Assembly (NCBI RefSeq): GCF_003206065.1
Contig: NZ_PZJQ01000002.1
Location: 322,790 to 386,789, forward strand
Origin: Salinicola halimionae
GTDB taxonomy: Bacteria; Pseudomonadota; Gammaproteobacteria; Pseudomonadales; Halomonadaceae
DNA: 64,000 bases
Direction of reading: 5' to 3'
Below the pieces are notes generated by a model. That model ran no database searches. It was not told the DNA's origin and worked only from the letters and a program-made list of their open reading frames with translations. The translations under genes and the position numbers were made by a program. Shown one piece after another: positions 55,621-64,000 of the stretch (the stretch's first letter is position 1; each line of letters opens with the position of its first letter).

Positions 55621-56343
55621 TTAACGCGTGGCCCAGCCCTGCTTGTGCAGATATTCGAGAATGAACGGCCGCGTTTCCTTGATGATCAGACGCTGGATCA
55701 TCGCGCTCCAGGTTTCGGCCCGCTGCTGGCTGTCGCGCTGCTGATAGTAGCGCGTAATCTGACCATCGTAATCGGCCAGCACGGCGGGATCGACCGGCTG
55801 GTAGCGGTTTTCGTGGACCAGCATCGCCTGCGGCATGCGCGGTTTGAGATCGGGCTCGGCATCCGGCCAGCCGACGCAGAAGCCGAACAGCGGCAGCACG
55901 AACTTCGGCAGTTCCAGAAGCTCGGTCACGCTGGCGATATGGTTACGCAGCCCGCCGATGAACACCCCGCCCATGCCCAGTGACTCCGCCGCGACCATGG
56001 CGTTCTGAGCCATCAACGCCGTATCCACGCAGCCCAGTAGTAGTTGCTCGGCGCGACCCAGCTGGGCGTCGGGACAGATCTGCTGGTGTCGGTTGAAGTC
56101 GGCGCAGAACACCCAGAACTCGGCCGCCTGCGCGACCCATTGCTGACCACCGGTCAGTTCGACGAGCTTGTCGCGCAGGCCGGTATCGGTAACGCGCACG
56201 ATCGAAGAGCACTGCAGGAAGCTGGAGGTCGAGGCGGATTGCGCGGCGGCAATGATCGCCTCGCGCTGGTCATCGCTGATCGGCCGATCGGTGAAGGCCC
56301 GAATCGAACGATGGCTGCGCAACAGGTCGATGGTCGGCGTCAT
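55621..56343 (-). CDS. nfsA: oxygen-insensitive NADPH nitroreductase NfsA
   Basis: FMN-dependent nitroreductase/flavin reductase of 240 residues of the NfsA type. FMN-binding HRSIRAFTD at residue 10, AAQSASTSSFLQCSSIVRV, and LGMGGVFIGGLRN are characteristic. It reduces nitroaromatics and quinones with NADPH. It converges on lysE. Confidence 0.88.
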   Translation of the reverse strand: MTPTIDLLRSHRSIRAFTDRPISDDQREAIIAAAQSASTSSFLQCSSIVRVTDTGLRDKLVELTGGQQWVAQAAEFWVFCADFNRHQQICPDAQLGRAEQLLLGCVDTALMAQNAMVAAESLGMGGVFIGGLRNHIASVTELLELPKFVLPLFGFCVGWPDAEPDLKPRMPQAMLVHENRYQPVDPAVLADYDGQITRYYQQRDSQQRAETWSAMIQRLIIKETRPFILEYLHKQGWATR

Positions 56344-56423
56344 GGATTGGCTCCTGATGAATGTCAGGGCCGCATGATCGCGCGTTTGAAGACCGAAAAG
56401 AAAGTTCGCCTGCTCAAGGCCCC

Positions 56424-56978
56424 TTAAAAGGCCGATCCTGGCTGGCTCAGAAACTCGGTCTCGTCTGGTGTCGACGCTCGCCCCAGAATCGCGTTGCGAT
56501 GCGGATAGCGCCCGAAGCGCTCGATGATCTCGCGGTGGCGTCGCTCGAAACGGACCTGCTCTTCCATGCCGGGCTGGTCGAACAGCATCGCCGCCCGGTC
56601 GTGAATGACGAGCGATTCGCTATGCATGAACGGCATGTAAACGAAGATCCGCTGCTGCGTGGGCAGCCGGGCGTCATCGCCAGCGGCGATCGCTTCCTGC
56701 GCCAGAGCGAGCGCCAGCGGGTCCTGGGCGAAAGCTTGCGGGGTATCGCGATGAACGTTGCGCGAGAACTGGTCGAGCACCAGGATCTCTGCCAGTCGGC
56801 CGGACGGCGTCTCGCGCCACGGCCAGCATTCGCAACGCGCGGCGGCGGCCAGGGTGTCGCCGAAGCGCTCGGCGATGGTGCGGTCGAGGTCGGTGTCCTT
56901 GCGGAACCAGTCCTTGGGGATCAATTCCTCGAACCAGAAGTCGAGAACCTGTTGAGGGTGAACAAGAGTCGCGGTCAC
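56424..56978 (-). CDS. DUF924 family protein
   Basis: Soluble helical protein of 184 residues: VLDFWFEELIPKDWFRKDTDLDRTIAERFGD, LVLDQFSRNVHRDTP, and YMPFMHSESL are the family blocks. Function is unknown; the fold is TPR-like. The start is probably GTG at 56978 with AGGTGA upstream. A GTG at 56987 overlapping the MFS stop is an alternative. Coupling with the upstream MFS gene is likely. Confidence 0.8.
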   Translation of the reverse strand: MTATLVHPQQVLDFWFEELIPKDWFRKDTDLDRTIAERFGDTLAAAARCECWPWRETPSGRLAEILVLDQFSRNVHRDTPQAFAQDPLALALAQEAIAAGDDARLPTQQRIFVYMPFMHSESLVIHDRAAMLFDQPGMEEQVRFERRHREIIERFGRYPHRNAILGRASTPDETEFLSQPGSAF

Positions 56979-56983
56979 GGGAG

Positions 56984-58213
56984 TCACCTGATCGTCGGGT
57001 CGGCAGGGGCAGCATAGTCGGTCAGCGCGCGGTCGCGACGACGGATCTGCCAGGCGAAGCCGAAGCCGACCGGCAGCACCCCGACGGCAGCGAGCGCCAG
57101 CGTCGGTGCGGTGCCGGACAGCGCAATGATCCCGCCGCCGATGGCAGTGCCCAGCGACTGCCCGGTGAAGAAGGCGGTGGCGAACAGTGACACCGCCGCG
57201 CCACGCCGCTCCGGCGCCATCTGGGTGGCGGTGGTCTGCAGCGTGTTGTGCAGCATGTAGAACCCCAGCCCGAACAGATAGCAGCCGACGATAGCGACGC
57301 CGGGGGTTGGCCTCAGGCAGATGGCGGCCAGCGCGATCGCGATCAGCACGCAGCCCGATTGGCACAGCCCGCTCTCGCCCAGCTTTGGCACCAGCCGTCG
57401 GGCCAGCAGCGCGAAGCTCAACCCTCCCAGCGCGAACACCGCCAGGATCAGCCCGGCTTCGGTCAACGGCAGCCCGCCGGCGACGTGCAGATGGCTGGCC
57501 ACGAACGCGAACCCGCAGAACACCGCCGCACCCTCGAAGAACACGGTGATCAAAACCACCCGCGGCCAGGGTTTCTGCAGCACGTGGCGCAGGCTCACGC
57601 CGAGCGATTCCCGCTCCCGCTTCTGAGGCCGTTCGTGACGGCCGACGCGGTACCACAGTAGCCCGCTGGCGGCAGCGAACAGAACGGTATAGGCCAGAAA
57701 CGGCCACTGCCACCAATCCTGCTCCGCGGCCAGCCCGCCGAAGGTCTGACCGCAGGCCAGGCCACCGATCTGGCCGATCAGGAAGCGCGCCAGCACCGCC
57801 TGACGTTGCTCGTAGGGGACGTTATCGCCGATCCAGGCCATCGCCAGCGGGATCACCGCGGCACAACCCACGCCGGTCAGCATGCGCGCCGCGATCAAGG
57901 TCGCCAGGCTGCCCGATAGCGCGCACAGCAGGCTGGCCACGGCGGCGAGCAGGGAAAACAGCGAGATCACGCGCAGCTTGCCGTAACGGTCCCCGCTCGG
58001 CCCCAGCACCAATTGCAGACACCCGTAGACGATGGCGAACGCGGTGATGGTCCATGAGGCGGCGCTCAAGGTGGTGGTATAGACCTCGGCCAGGCGCGGC
58101 AGCATGGGGTCGAGAATTCGCTGGGTGGCGGCGGCGCAGAACGCGGTCATCGCCAGCAGCACGATGGTGGGCCAGGGCGTGGGTGCTGCGGCTCGAGGGG
58201 CGGTCACTGACAC
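56984..58213 (-). CDS. MFS transporter, YnfM-like
   Basis: Major facilitator of about 409 residues with twelve helices; the loop motif is LVLGPSGDRYGKLRVISL and helix 5 has a glycine-rich GQIGGLACGQTFGG. It resembles YnfM-type exporters of arabinose or small metabolites; the substrate is unknown. No ATG is well placed. GTG codons at 58213 and 58207 are the likeliest starts, and the frame extends to 58342 without protein character. Confidence 0.75.
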   Translation of the reverse strand: MSVTAPRAAAPTPWPTIVLLAMTAFCAAATQRILDPMLPRLAEVYTTTLSAASWTITAFAIVYGCLQLVLGPSGDRYGKLRVISLFSLLAAVASLLCALSGSLATLIAARMLTGVGCAAVIPLAMAWIGDNVPYEQRQAVLARFLIGQIGGLACGQTFGGLAAEQDWWQWPFLAYTVLFAAASGLLWYRVGRHERPQKRERESLGVSLRHVLQKPWPRVVLITVFFEGAAVFCGFAFVASHLHVAGGLPLTEAGLILAVFALGGLSFALLARRLVPKLGESGLCQSGCVLIAIALAAICLRPTPGVAIVGCYLFGLGFYMLHNTLQTTATQMAPERRGAAVSLFATAFFTGQSLGTAIGGGIIALSGTAPTLALAAVGVLPVGFGFAWQIRRRDRALTDYAAPADPTIR

Positions 58214-58440
58214 GTCGGCAAGTCCGGGCGAAGGAAGAGGTGCTTGCGATCTTAGCACGCTAAGTGGGAACCGCTGCGGTTTGCGTGTTGGCCTGCCGGG
58301 CAGGGAATGCGCAATCCAGATTACGGCCGGTAGAATGCACAATTCATGAACGCTGTTTTCTTATTGCCGGATCAAGCTGGGTGCCTTCCCTGACTCACTC
58401 GCTGTTCGTTTCGTGAAGACGGCGACGTAAGGAGGTTCCC

Positions 58441-58848
58441 ATGAAACATAGTGCACTGACGATCGGCGTCATGATTGCCGCACTGAGTACCGCCGGCCTC
58501 GCCCAGGCCAATCCGGGCCACGGTAATGGTCATGGCCATGGCCATGACAAAGGCCACCGGCACCATGATCGAGATGACCATCGTCATGATCACGACCGGT
58601 ACGACCACAACCGGTACGACCACAACCGGTACGACCATGACCGCTATCGCGATCATCACCACGACTGGCGTGAAGGCGGTCATATTGCCAGCCGCTATTA
58701 TCGCGACGATCGCTACTGGGTGCGTGACTGGCATTCGCGTCACCTGCCGCAACCGCCCCACGGTCACCGCTGGATGCACATCGACGGCGACTATGTGTTG
58801 GCAGCCGTTGCCACCGGGGTGATCACGGCCATCGTGCTGGGGCACTGA
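58441..58848 (+). CDS. RcnB-like periplasmic His-rich protein
   Basis: Protein of 135 residues with a signal peptide ending GLAQA. A strongly His/Asp-rich segment (residues 26-75) includes HDKGHRHHDRDDHRHDHDRY and repeated DHNRY units. An RcnB-type C-terminal domain follows (YWVRDWHSRHLPQPPHGHRW, then GDYVLAAVATGVITAIVL). RcnB helps nickel/cobalt homeostasis; here the segment could bind several metals. The ATG follows AGGAGG. Confidence 0.8.
   Translation: MKHSALTIGVMIAALSTAGLAQANPGHGNGHGHGHDKGHRHHDRDDHRHDHDRYDHNRYDHNRYDHDRYRDHHHDWREGGHIASRYYRDDRYWVRDWHSRHLPQPPHGHRWMHIDGDYVLAAVATGVITAIVLGH
58595..58639 (+). repeat. three 15-bp tandem repeats within the His-rich gene
   Basis: Units of ACCGGTACGACCACA (the third ends in ATG) encode repeated RYDHN blocks of the metal-binding segment. 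Confidence 0.8.
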
Positions 58849-58966
58849 TCTCCACGCTGCCGCCTTGCGGGTCAGCGTGCTTTTGGCGCCTTACACCAAA
58901 GCGGCAGTGTCTCTTTTCCGGCTTCTGGTAGGCTCGTCGCTTCGCTCCACTGCCGACGTGACCCGC

Positions 58967-59914
58967 ATGAATCTCAAGGCTCTCAGACTCTTCCGCCTGA
59001 CCGTATTGCACGGCTCGCTATCGGCGGCCGCGCAGGCGGCCAATCTGAGCCAGCCCGCCGCCAGCCGGCTGATCGCGACGCTGGAAGCGGAACTCAAGCT
59101 GACGCTGTTCGAGCGCACCCACCAGAAACTGCTGCTGACCCTGGAAGGTGAACGCTTCTACCGCGAGGCCGAGCACATTCTCAACGGCGTCGAGGAGATT
59201 CCCACCATCGCCGGCGAGATCCGCCAGCAGACGGTCGAAAGCCTGCGCATCATCACCTCCGCGCCGATCGGCGCCACGCTGCTGCCGGCGGCGATCGCCC
59301 GGCTGCGCGAGAGCTGCCGCGAGCTCAACTGCAAGATCGATATCGGCAGTCGTTTCGACGTCGAGCGCCAGGTAGGGTCGCGGCGCTACAACATCGGCCT
59401 GCTCTCGCTACCGGTGGAGAACGCGATCGTCGAGCTGGCAGTGGAGCCTTTGCTGCAGGCGACGACTCAGGTGCTGATGCCGGCGAATCATCCGTTGGCG
59501 GCGCTCGACCGGGTACCGGTCGAGGCGCTCGCTGACTCGCCTTTCGTCACCCTCAAGCCGCAGCAAATCTGGCGCCAGCGGCTGGAACGGCTATTCGACG
59601 GGATCGGGCGCAAGCCCCGCATCGCGCTGGAGGTCGGCTCGACGCAACTGGTGCCGCGCTTCGTCGAGGCCGGCTTCGGGCTGGGAGTGCTCGATCTGGC
59701 CTGCTGCGGTGCCACGACGGGATCAGGCGCAGACGGCAGCGGCACGGTGATGCGGCCGATCACGCCCGCAACCGATCTGACCTACGCCTGCATCCTGCCA
59801 CCGGCGGGGCAGCGTCCCATTGCGCGGCGATTCATCGAGGCGTTGCGCGAGGCGCTCGACACGCGCGGCCAGGGAGACCGCGCGTTCCGTGACGGTGTCA
59901 CCCTGCTGCCGTGA
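58967..59914 (+). CDS. LysR-family transcriptional regulator
   Basis: LysR-type regulator of 315 residues with the winged helix LRLFRLTVLHGSLSAAAQAANLSQPAASRLIATLE and a substrate-binding domain. It converges on the OprD porin gene. A link to porin or downstream lyase control is possible but unsupported. The ATG at 58967 gives the standard N-terminus; the longer frame upstream is not conserved in character. Confidence 0.82.
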   Translation: MNLKALRLFRLTVLHGSLSAAAQAANLSQPAASRLIATLEAELKLTLFERTHQKLLLTLEGERFYREAEHILNGVEEIPTIAGEIRQQTVESLRIITSAPIGATLLPAAIARLRESCRELNCKIDIGSRFDVERQVGSRRYNIGLLSLPVENAIVELAVEPLLQATTQVLMPANHPLAALDRVPVEALADSPFVTLKPQQIWRQRLERLFDGIGRKPRIALEVGSTQLVPRFVEAGFGLGVLDLACCGATTGSGADGSGTVMRPITPATDLTYACILPPAGQRPIARRFIEALREALDTRGQGDRAFRDGVTLLP

Positions 59915-59936
59915 GTCGGATCGAGGCGTTTCTCGG

Positions 59937-61277
59937 CTACAGTTTCAAGGTGTAGCCGAGCAGCACGCGATTCTCGTTGACGTCGCGGGTGAAGTTGGCG
60001 CGCCGGGCAGCATTGCGCCAGCGCAGCGATAACCCTTCTAGCATCCCGCCCTGGACGATGTATTCGATATCGACGTCCCGCTCCCACTCCCGCGCCTCGC
60101 CGTCGAAGCCGTTGACGCTGGCCTGATCGCCCATGGCATAGCGCGCCATGAAGGTCAGCCCCGGAAAACCGAACCGTGAAAATTCGTAGTCGTAACGGAC
60201 GTGCCAGACCCGCTCGTCGGTCTCGGTGAAATTGCTGATTTGGTACTGGGAGAACAGGTAGACGTTGGTGCCGCTGAGATAAGTGAAGGGTGTGGTACCG
60301 AACTGGGATTGATAGCCGCCGCTCCAGCTATGCCCGCCCAGTCGATAGCGCAGGCGCGTGCTGACGGCGCGGTTGTCCACCTCTCCGGCCTCGGCGGCGC
60401 CCTGTTCGCTGGCGTCGAAGTAGCGCAGGTCGGCACCGAGCCGACCCGCACCGAGATTGATGCCGTCGCTCAGCCCCACGTAGTGCTGGCGGTAGATGTC
60501 TTCCAGTTGCGCGTAGTGGTAGCCGAGTCGAGCGCGCTTGCCGAGATGGTACTCCCCGCCCACGAACTGGAACCGGGTACTGGTGGCCTTGCCATAGGCG
60601 CTGCTCTTGCGGGTCAGCGCCATCGGTTCGTAGTCGGTCTCGTCGCGCTGGCGGGTGCGGTTGAGCTGGCCCGCGGTCAGCTCCAGCCCGTCGATATCGG
60701 TCGAGGTGATCTGCGTTCCCCGAAACGACTGCGTGAACAGCCGGCTGGCATTGGGCCGCAGCGATGGCAGTCGCGGTTCGAGATAGCCGTAGCGCAGCAC
60801 GCTGTCGCCGGCACGGATCTTGGCGGTGGCGCCGAACTTGGTGTAGTTGTCCTCGGCGCGGCCGTCGTCGTCGATCTCAAGCAGGCCGGTGCCGGAACGG
60901 GCCGGGCTCGAATCGAGTTTCACGCCCAGCATGCTGATAGTGTCGACGCCGAAGCCGACCGGGCCTTCGGTAAAGCCGGAGTCCGCTCGGAACAGAAAGC
61001 CCTGCGCCCACTCTTCGCGCTTGTTGTCTTCCGTGTCTCCCTCGAGGTAGTCACGGGTGATGAAGTAGTTCTTGAGCTCCAGCGACGCGGTGCTGTCCGC
61101 CAGGAAATCGGCCTGCGCTGGTGCGGAGAGCGCCAGCATCAATGTGCAGGTGCCCGCGAGAGGCGTTGCTATCGAGAGAAGCGTTGTTGTCGATAGAAAC
61201 GTTGTTGTCGAAAGGGTCGGGAGCGCGCGTGCGAGTCGGGATCGCCGGGGCGTGGTGCGGTGGCGTGGCGTGTTCAT
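59937..61277 (-). CDS. OprD-family outer membrane porin
   Basis: Substrate-specific porin of 446 residues. After a long signal peptide ending SAPAQA, the mature part begins ADSTASLELKNYFITRDYLEGD, typical of OprD/OpdK proteins, and ends in YTLKL. Strand motifs such as GLELTAGQLNRTRQRD and LGYHYAQLEDIYRQHY support the family. OprD porins take up carboxylates or basic amino acids. The ATG at 61277 has AGGAG upstream. The signal peptide holds three LSTTTF-like repeats. Confidence 0.85.
   Translation of the reverse strand: MNTPRHRTTPRRSRLARALPTLSTTTFLSTTTLLSIATPLAGTCTLMLALSAPAQADFLADSTASLELKNYFITRDYLEGDTEDNKREEWAQGFLFRADSGFTEGPVGFGVDTISMLGVKLDSSPARSGTGLLEIDDDGRAEDNYTKFGATAKIRAGDSVLRYGYLEPRLPSLRPNASRLFTQSFRGTQITSTDIDGLELTAGQLNRTRQRDETDYEPMALTRKSSAYGKATSTRFQFVGGEYHLGKRARLGYHYAQLEDIYRQHYVGLSDGINLGAGRLGADLRYFDASEQGAAEAGEVDNRAVSTRLRYRLGGHSWSGGYQSQFGTTPFTYLSGTNVYLFSQYQISNFTETDERVWHVRYDYEFSRFGFPGLTFMARYAMGDQASVNGFDGEAREWERDVDIEYIVQGGMLEGLSLRWRNAARRANFTRDVNENRVLLGYTLKL
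61161..61214 (-). repeat. three 18-bp tandem repeats in the OprD signal peptide
   Basis: Adjacent 18-bp units at 61161, 61179 and 61197 encode LSTTTF-LSTTTL-LSIATP in the hydrophobic core of the OprD signal sequence. Confidence 0.8.
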
Positions 61278-61449
61278 GATGAACTCCTGTTCGTTTTTCA
61301 TGTTGTGGGGAGCTTCTGGAAATTGTCGGGAACTGCTGGCGTGGAGCGCCCGCCCGCGGCTCGACTTGGCCATCGAGCGGGCGCAGGTTCCCTGCCTCGC
61401 CCGCTGAGCGAACGAGGTGCGGTGATCGAAAAGGCGAAAGGGCGAAAGC

Positions 61450-61595
61450 CTAGGTGCTGTCTGAAAAGTCGACGAGCGACGGCAAGACAAGGCGAAAATC
61501 GGCGAAAGAGCGGAGTTTACGCGGTGTAAATGAGCATCTTGAGCCGATTTTCAACGCCGTATTGCCGAGCGCAGTACTTTTCGGACAGTGCCTAG
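61450..61595. mobile_element. MITE-like element with CTAG-ended inverted repeats
   Basis: A 146-bp non-coding element. Left end CTAGGTGCTGTCTGAAAAGT and right end (reverse complement) CTAGGCACTGTCCGAAAAGT match at 17 of 20 positions. The interior is also roughly palindromic, with AAAATCGGC against GCCGATTTT around a TTTACGCGGTGTAAA centre. No transposase is encoded. A diverged copy lies at 27772-27899. The right-hand CTAG provides the TAG stop (minus strand CTA) of the esterase gene. Confidence 0.75.
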
Positions 61596-62569
61596 TGAGG
61601 CTGACTGTCCGGCGCTGCCTCCGGGGTCACGACGTCGAAGGCGCCATCGCGCTCGAAGGCGGCGAACTGCTTGGCAGCGAAGGGGGCGATGCCGGCGTTG
61701 TCGTGGCCGACGTCGGGCACGGTTTGGAACGCCCAGTGGAAGTCGAAGCCGTAGCGGTTGGCCTTCTGTTCGGCGGTCTTGTAGTAGATCCAGGCGCGCT
61801 CGACCCGGTTGTTGCCCTGGGCCATCGCCTGGTAGCTGCGGCGCAGATACTTGTGCCAGGGGTCGGTATCTTCGGCGCCGACCGTCACCAGCAGATTCAG
61901 GCCGGCGAGCTGGCGCTGGGCATCGCGGTCGACCTCGACTGGCGCGTCCTTGAGCCCGTAGGGCCACTCGTTGTCGGTATCGGGCAGTGTCCACCAGCCC
62001 GCCGCCGAGCAGATCGCCGCCTGGACCCGCGACTGCGGCACGAAGGTCAGCATGCGGTGGACGAACTGGCAGCCCGCGCTGTGACCGAACAGGTAGTAGC
62101 GTTGGCGTTCGGTCTGACCGGCCTGCTCGAAATCGGTGAAGAGGCCGTCGATGACGCTGTACGACCATGCCTCGGGCGGGTTGGATTGGCCGTCGGCACT
62201 GACCAGGTTGCCCAGGTTGTAGCCCGCGACGCCGGGATAGTCCTGCTTGGAAAAGCGTGGCACGACGATGGTAAAGCCGTACTCGTCGGCGGCGTCAATC
62301 CAGGCGTCGCGATAATCCTCGGCGTTGCGCTTGAGGCCGGTCAGCACGAACACGATCGGTGTCCGGGCATCGGCGCCCTCGGGCACGTAGCTTGCGACTT
62401 CGATCTGGCGCTGGCTGTCCGGCAGCGTGAAGGTCGATTCATGACTGCCCGTGGCCAGGGTCTGAGAAGTATTTGATACCTGAGACGTCTGCGAGTGCGC
62501 CAGCGGCGACAGAGCGAGGCCGCCCAGCGCCAGCATGAGGCGAAGAGAGCGTCTTGATGTTATTGGCAT
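61592..62569 (-). CDS. secreted alpha/beta-hydrolase (PHB depolymerase-like esterase)
   Basis: Exported hydrolase of 325 residues with signal peptide ending PLAHS. The nucleophile elbow is FGHSAGCQ near residue 164, and the C-terminal histidine is in VPDVGHDNAG. IVFVLTGLKRNAEDYRDAW contributes the oxyanion region. The family includes feruloyl esterases and polyhydroxyalkanoate depolymerases; the substrate is unknown. Its start overlaps the lyase gene by 10 bp, so they share an mRNA. The stop codon lies in the end of the adjacent MITE. Confidence 0.75.
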   Translation of the reverse strand: MPITSRRSLRLMLALGGLALSPLAHSQTSQVSNTSQTLATGSHESTFTLPDSQRQIEVASYVPEGADARTPIVFVLTGLKRNAEDYRDAWIDAADEYGFTIVVPRFSKQDYPGVAGYNLGNLVSADGQSNPPEAWSYSVIDGLFTDFEQAGQTERQRYYLFGHSAGCQFVHRMLTFVPQSRVQAAICSAAGWWTLPDTDNEWPYGLKDAPVEVDRDAQRQLAGLNLLVTVGAEDTDPWHKYLRRSYQAMAQGNNRVERAWIYYKTAEQKANRYGFDFHWAFQTVPDVGHDNAGIAPFAAKQFAAFERDGAFDVVTPEAAPDSQPH

Positions 62570-63942
62570 GATCCTTCCTCTTCTTTTTCTTCTTCGAAAG
62601 CGCGTGCAAGACGCGTGGCGAGATGCCGGGCGGAGGCCGCCATCGCCAGGGCGATCTGGTGGCTCTGTCCGGTGTAGTGCTCGGGGGCGAGGGCCTGGTC
62701 GAGCGCGGCCCGGTCGCCGAAGTGGCGGCGCACGGTATCGTTTTCGAACAGCGCCTCGGCAAAGGAGAGATCGCCGTCACGACTGGCGACGATGGCCTCA
62801 TGGACGAGATCGTGGGCGCGCTGGCGGCCGATCTCGTCGCTCAGTTCAAGCATGATGTGTTCGGACATCAGCGGCGCGGCGTTGGCCATCAGGATCTCGC
62901 GCATCCGCTCGGGGCGCGGAGCCAGCCGGGTCAGCAGCGTGTGTTGGGTGGCAGCGACCCGATAGGCGAGCGCGCCAGCCTGATCCAGCAGCTTGTAGAG
63001 GCGGAAATTGCACGACGCATCGCCCTCGTGGGAGGGGCGCGCGGTTTCCAGCGCCGGCGCCACCAGGCTGCGCAGCTCGCCGGCCTCGGCCAGCAGGTTG
63101 ACGGCATACTTGGGATTGAACTTGTGCGGCATGGTGCTGCTGCCGACCACCTCTTCCCCCTGGTTTTCGCTGACCTCCTCGAACTCGTTGGCCATCAGCG
63201 TGTAGAGCTCCTGGCCCAGGCGCTCGCAGCCGGCGGCATAGAGCCCCAGCGTGGTGATGTACTCGACCAGACCATCCACGGCGGCGCGGGAGTGAACCCG
63301 GGAGACGCCGAGACCGAGCCGGACGGCTAGCGCTTCCGCCAGCGGCTGGCCTTCGTCGGCGTAGCTGTGCATGGCACCGCTGGCGCCGCCGAAAGTGAGC
63401 ACGAAGGTGCGCGCTTCGACCGCTTCCAGCCGCTCGACGTTACGCTCCAGCTCCTCGATCCAGCCGGCGACCTTGTAGCCGAAGGTGATCGGCAGGGCGT
63501 GGCGACGGTTGGTGCGCGAGACGCACGGCCATTCGGCACCGCGCTCGGCGAGATCCGCCAGACACTGGAGCTGCGCGGCGAGCTGCGCCTTGAGCCAGCG
63601 ATGCGAACGCTTCAGCTGCAGCATCTTGCCGGTGAGGATGATGTTCTGCGTCGTGGCGCCGAGGTGGACGTAGCCGCCGGCGTCGCCGTCGCAGCGTTCG
63701 GCCAGCGCCCGCACCAGCGACATTACCGGCGACATGGTGCGTTCGATGTCCGTGGCCAGCGCCTCGCGATCGAGCTGATCGAGGGTCGCGCAGCGCTCGA
63801 TTTCCGCCGCGGCGGCAGCGGGAATCATGCCGCGTTCGGCCTGGGTCAGCGCCAGCGCCCGTTCGACCTCCAGCCAAGCCTGCCAGGTGGCATCGCGAGA
63901 AAAGAGGTGGTCGGTCGAATCGGGAAGCTGATCAACATTCAT
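62560..63942 (-). CDS. aspartase/fumarase superfamily lyase
   Basis: Lyase of 460 residues of the adenylosuccinate lyase / carboxymuconate cycloisomerase family. The general-acid region is GYVHLGATTQNIILTGKMLQL near residue 92, and the mobile-loop signature GSSTMPHKFNPKY near residue 267. The C-terminal domain is shorter and helical. It could be a C-N or C-O lyase acting on a fumarate-like product, but the pathway is unknown. The downstream esterase overlaps it. The 58 bp up to the window edge show no gene. Confidence 0.78.
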   Translation of the reverse strand: MNVDQLPDSTDHLFSRDATWQAWLEVERALALTQAERGMIPAAAAAEIERCATLDQLDREALATDIERTMSPVMSLVRALAERCDGDAGGYVHLGATTQNIILTGKMLQLKRSHRWLKAQLAAQLQCLADLAERGAEWPCVSRTNRRHALPITFGYKVAGWIEELERNVERLEAVEARTFVLTFGGASGAMHSYADEGQPLAEALAVRLGLGVSRVHSRAAVDGLVEYITTLGLYAAGCERLGQELYTLMANEFEEVSENQGEEVVGSSTMPHKFNPKYAVNLLAEAGELRSLVAPALETARPSHEGDASCNFRLYKLLDQAGALAYRVAATQHTLLTRLAPRPERMREILMANAAPLMSEHIMLELSDEIGRQRAHDLVHEAIVASRDGDLSFAEALFENDTVRRHFGDRAALDQALAPEHYTGQSHQIALAMAASARHLATRLARAFEEEKEEEGSCQ

Positions 63943-64000
63943 GGTCGGTTCTCGCCAAGGGTGTGCAGAGTCGTTCGACGTTGCAGGTTCAGACCATCGG

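Overview
The window is a GC-rich, densely coded bacterial chromosome segment of about 63 protein genes. I see no rRNA, tRNA, CRISPR array, prophage or intact insertion sequence. Gene content and order point to a halophilic gammaproteobacterium of the Halomonadaceae type (Halomonas/Salinicola-like). Pointers include ubiC-ubiA beside a rubredoxin reductase and an HU gene, gmk-rpoZ-spoT-ridA, a Pseudomonas-style trpI/trpBA pair, and recG-oxyR. The assignment is inferred from recollection of related genomes; no search was run.

Layout. 1-3.1 kb: ubiA (cut by the window edge) and ubiC, then divergent rubredoxin reductase, HU and an SCP2-like protein. 3.1-7.2 kb: a pirin, then trpBA divergent from its LysR regulator. 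7.1-13.0 kb: a probable D-apiose/D-apionate catabolic cluster with a NanR-like GntR regulator, apsD, apnL split into two ORFs, oiaC and apnO. A 17-bp motif sits in both control regions. 13.0-21.7 kb: an MpaB-like protein, a DUF4105 protein, a YccS-like FUSC membrane protein that seems to start at AUU, recG, oxyR and a YeeZ-like epimerase.

21.8-33.5 kb: a complete phosphonate (C-P lyase) operon, phnCDEFGHIJKLMNP plus a hexapeptide transferase, with matching PhnF-type palindromes before phnC and over the phnF start codon. 33.5-40.0 kb: thpR, an RND pump with its fusion protein, and a divergent AraC regulator. 40.1-46.6 kb: ridA, spoT, rpoZ, gmk, an MFS transporter and pyrC. 46.6-47.4 kb: a HigBA-like toxin-antitoxin pair. 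47.5-51.5 kb: a Fur-box-associated substrate-binding protein and TonB receptor, then a histidine phosphatase.

51.6-58.2 kb: a 2-hydroxyacid dehydrogenase, a MocR regulator divergent from alaX-lysE, nfsA, a DUF924 protein and an MFS transporter. 58.4-64 kb: an RcnB-like His-rich protein, a LysR regulator, an OprD porin, a 146-bp MITE-like element, and an esterase/lyase pair.

Four features deserve most attention. They are the split lactonase with its paired operators, the AUU-initiated FUSC gene, the MITE family whose degenerate second copy encodes the PhnI tail and the phnJ ribosome-binding site, and the in-frame tandem repeats in several protein N-termini.
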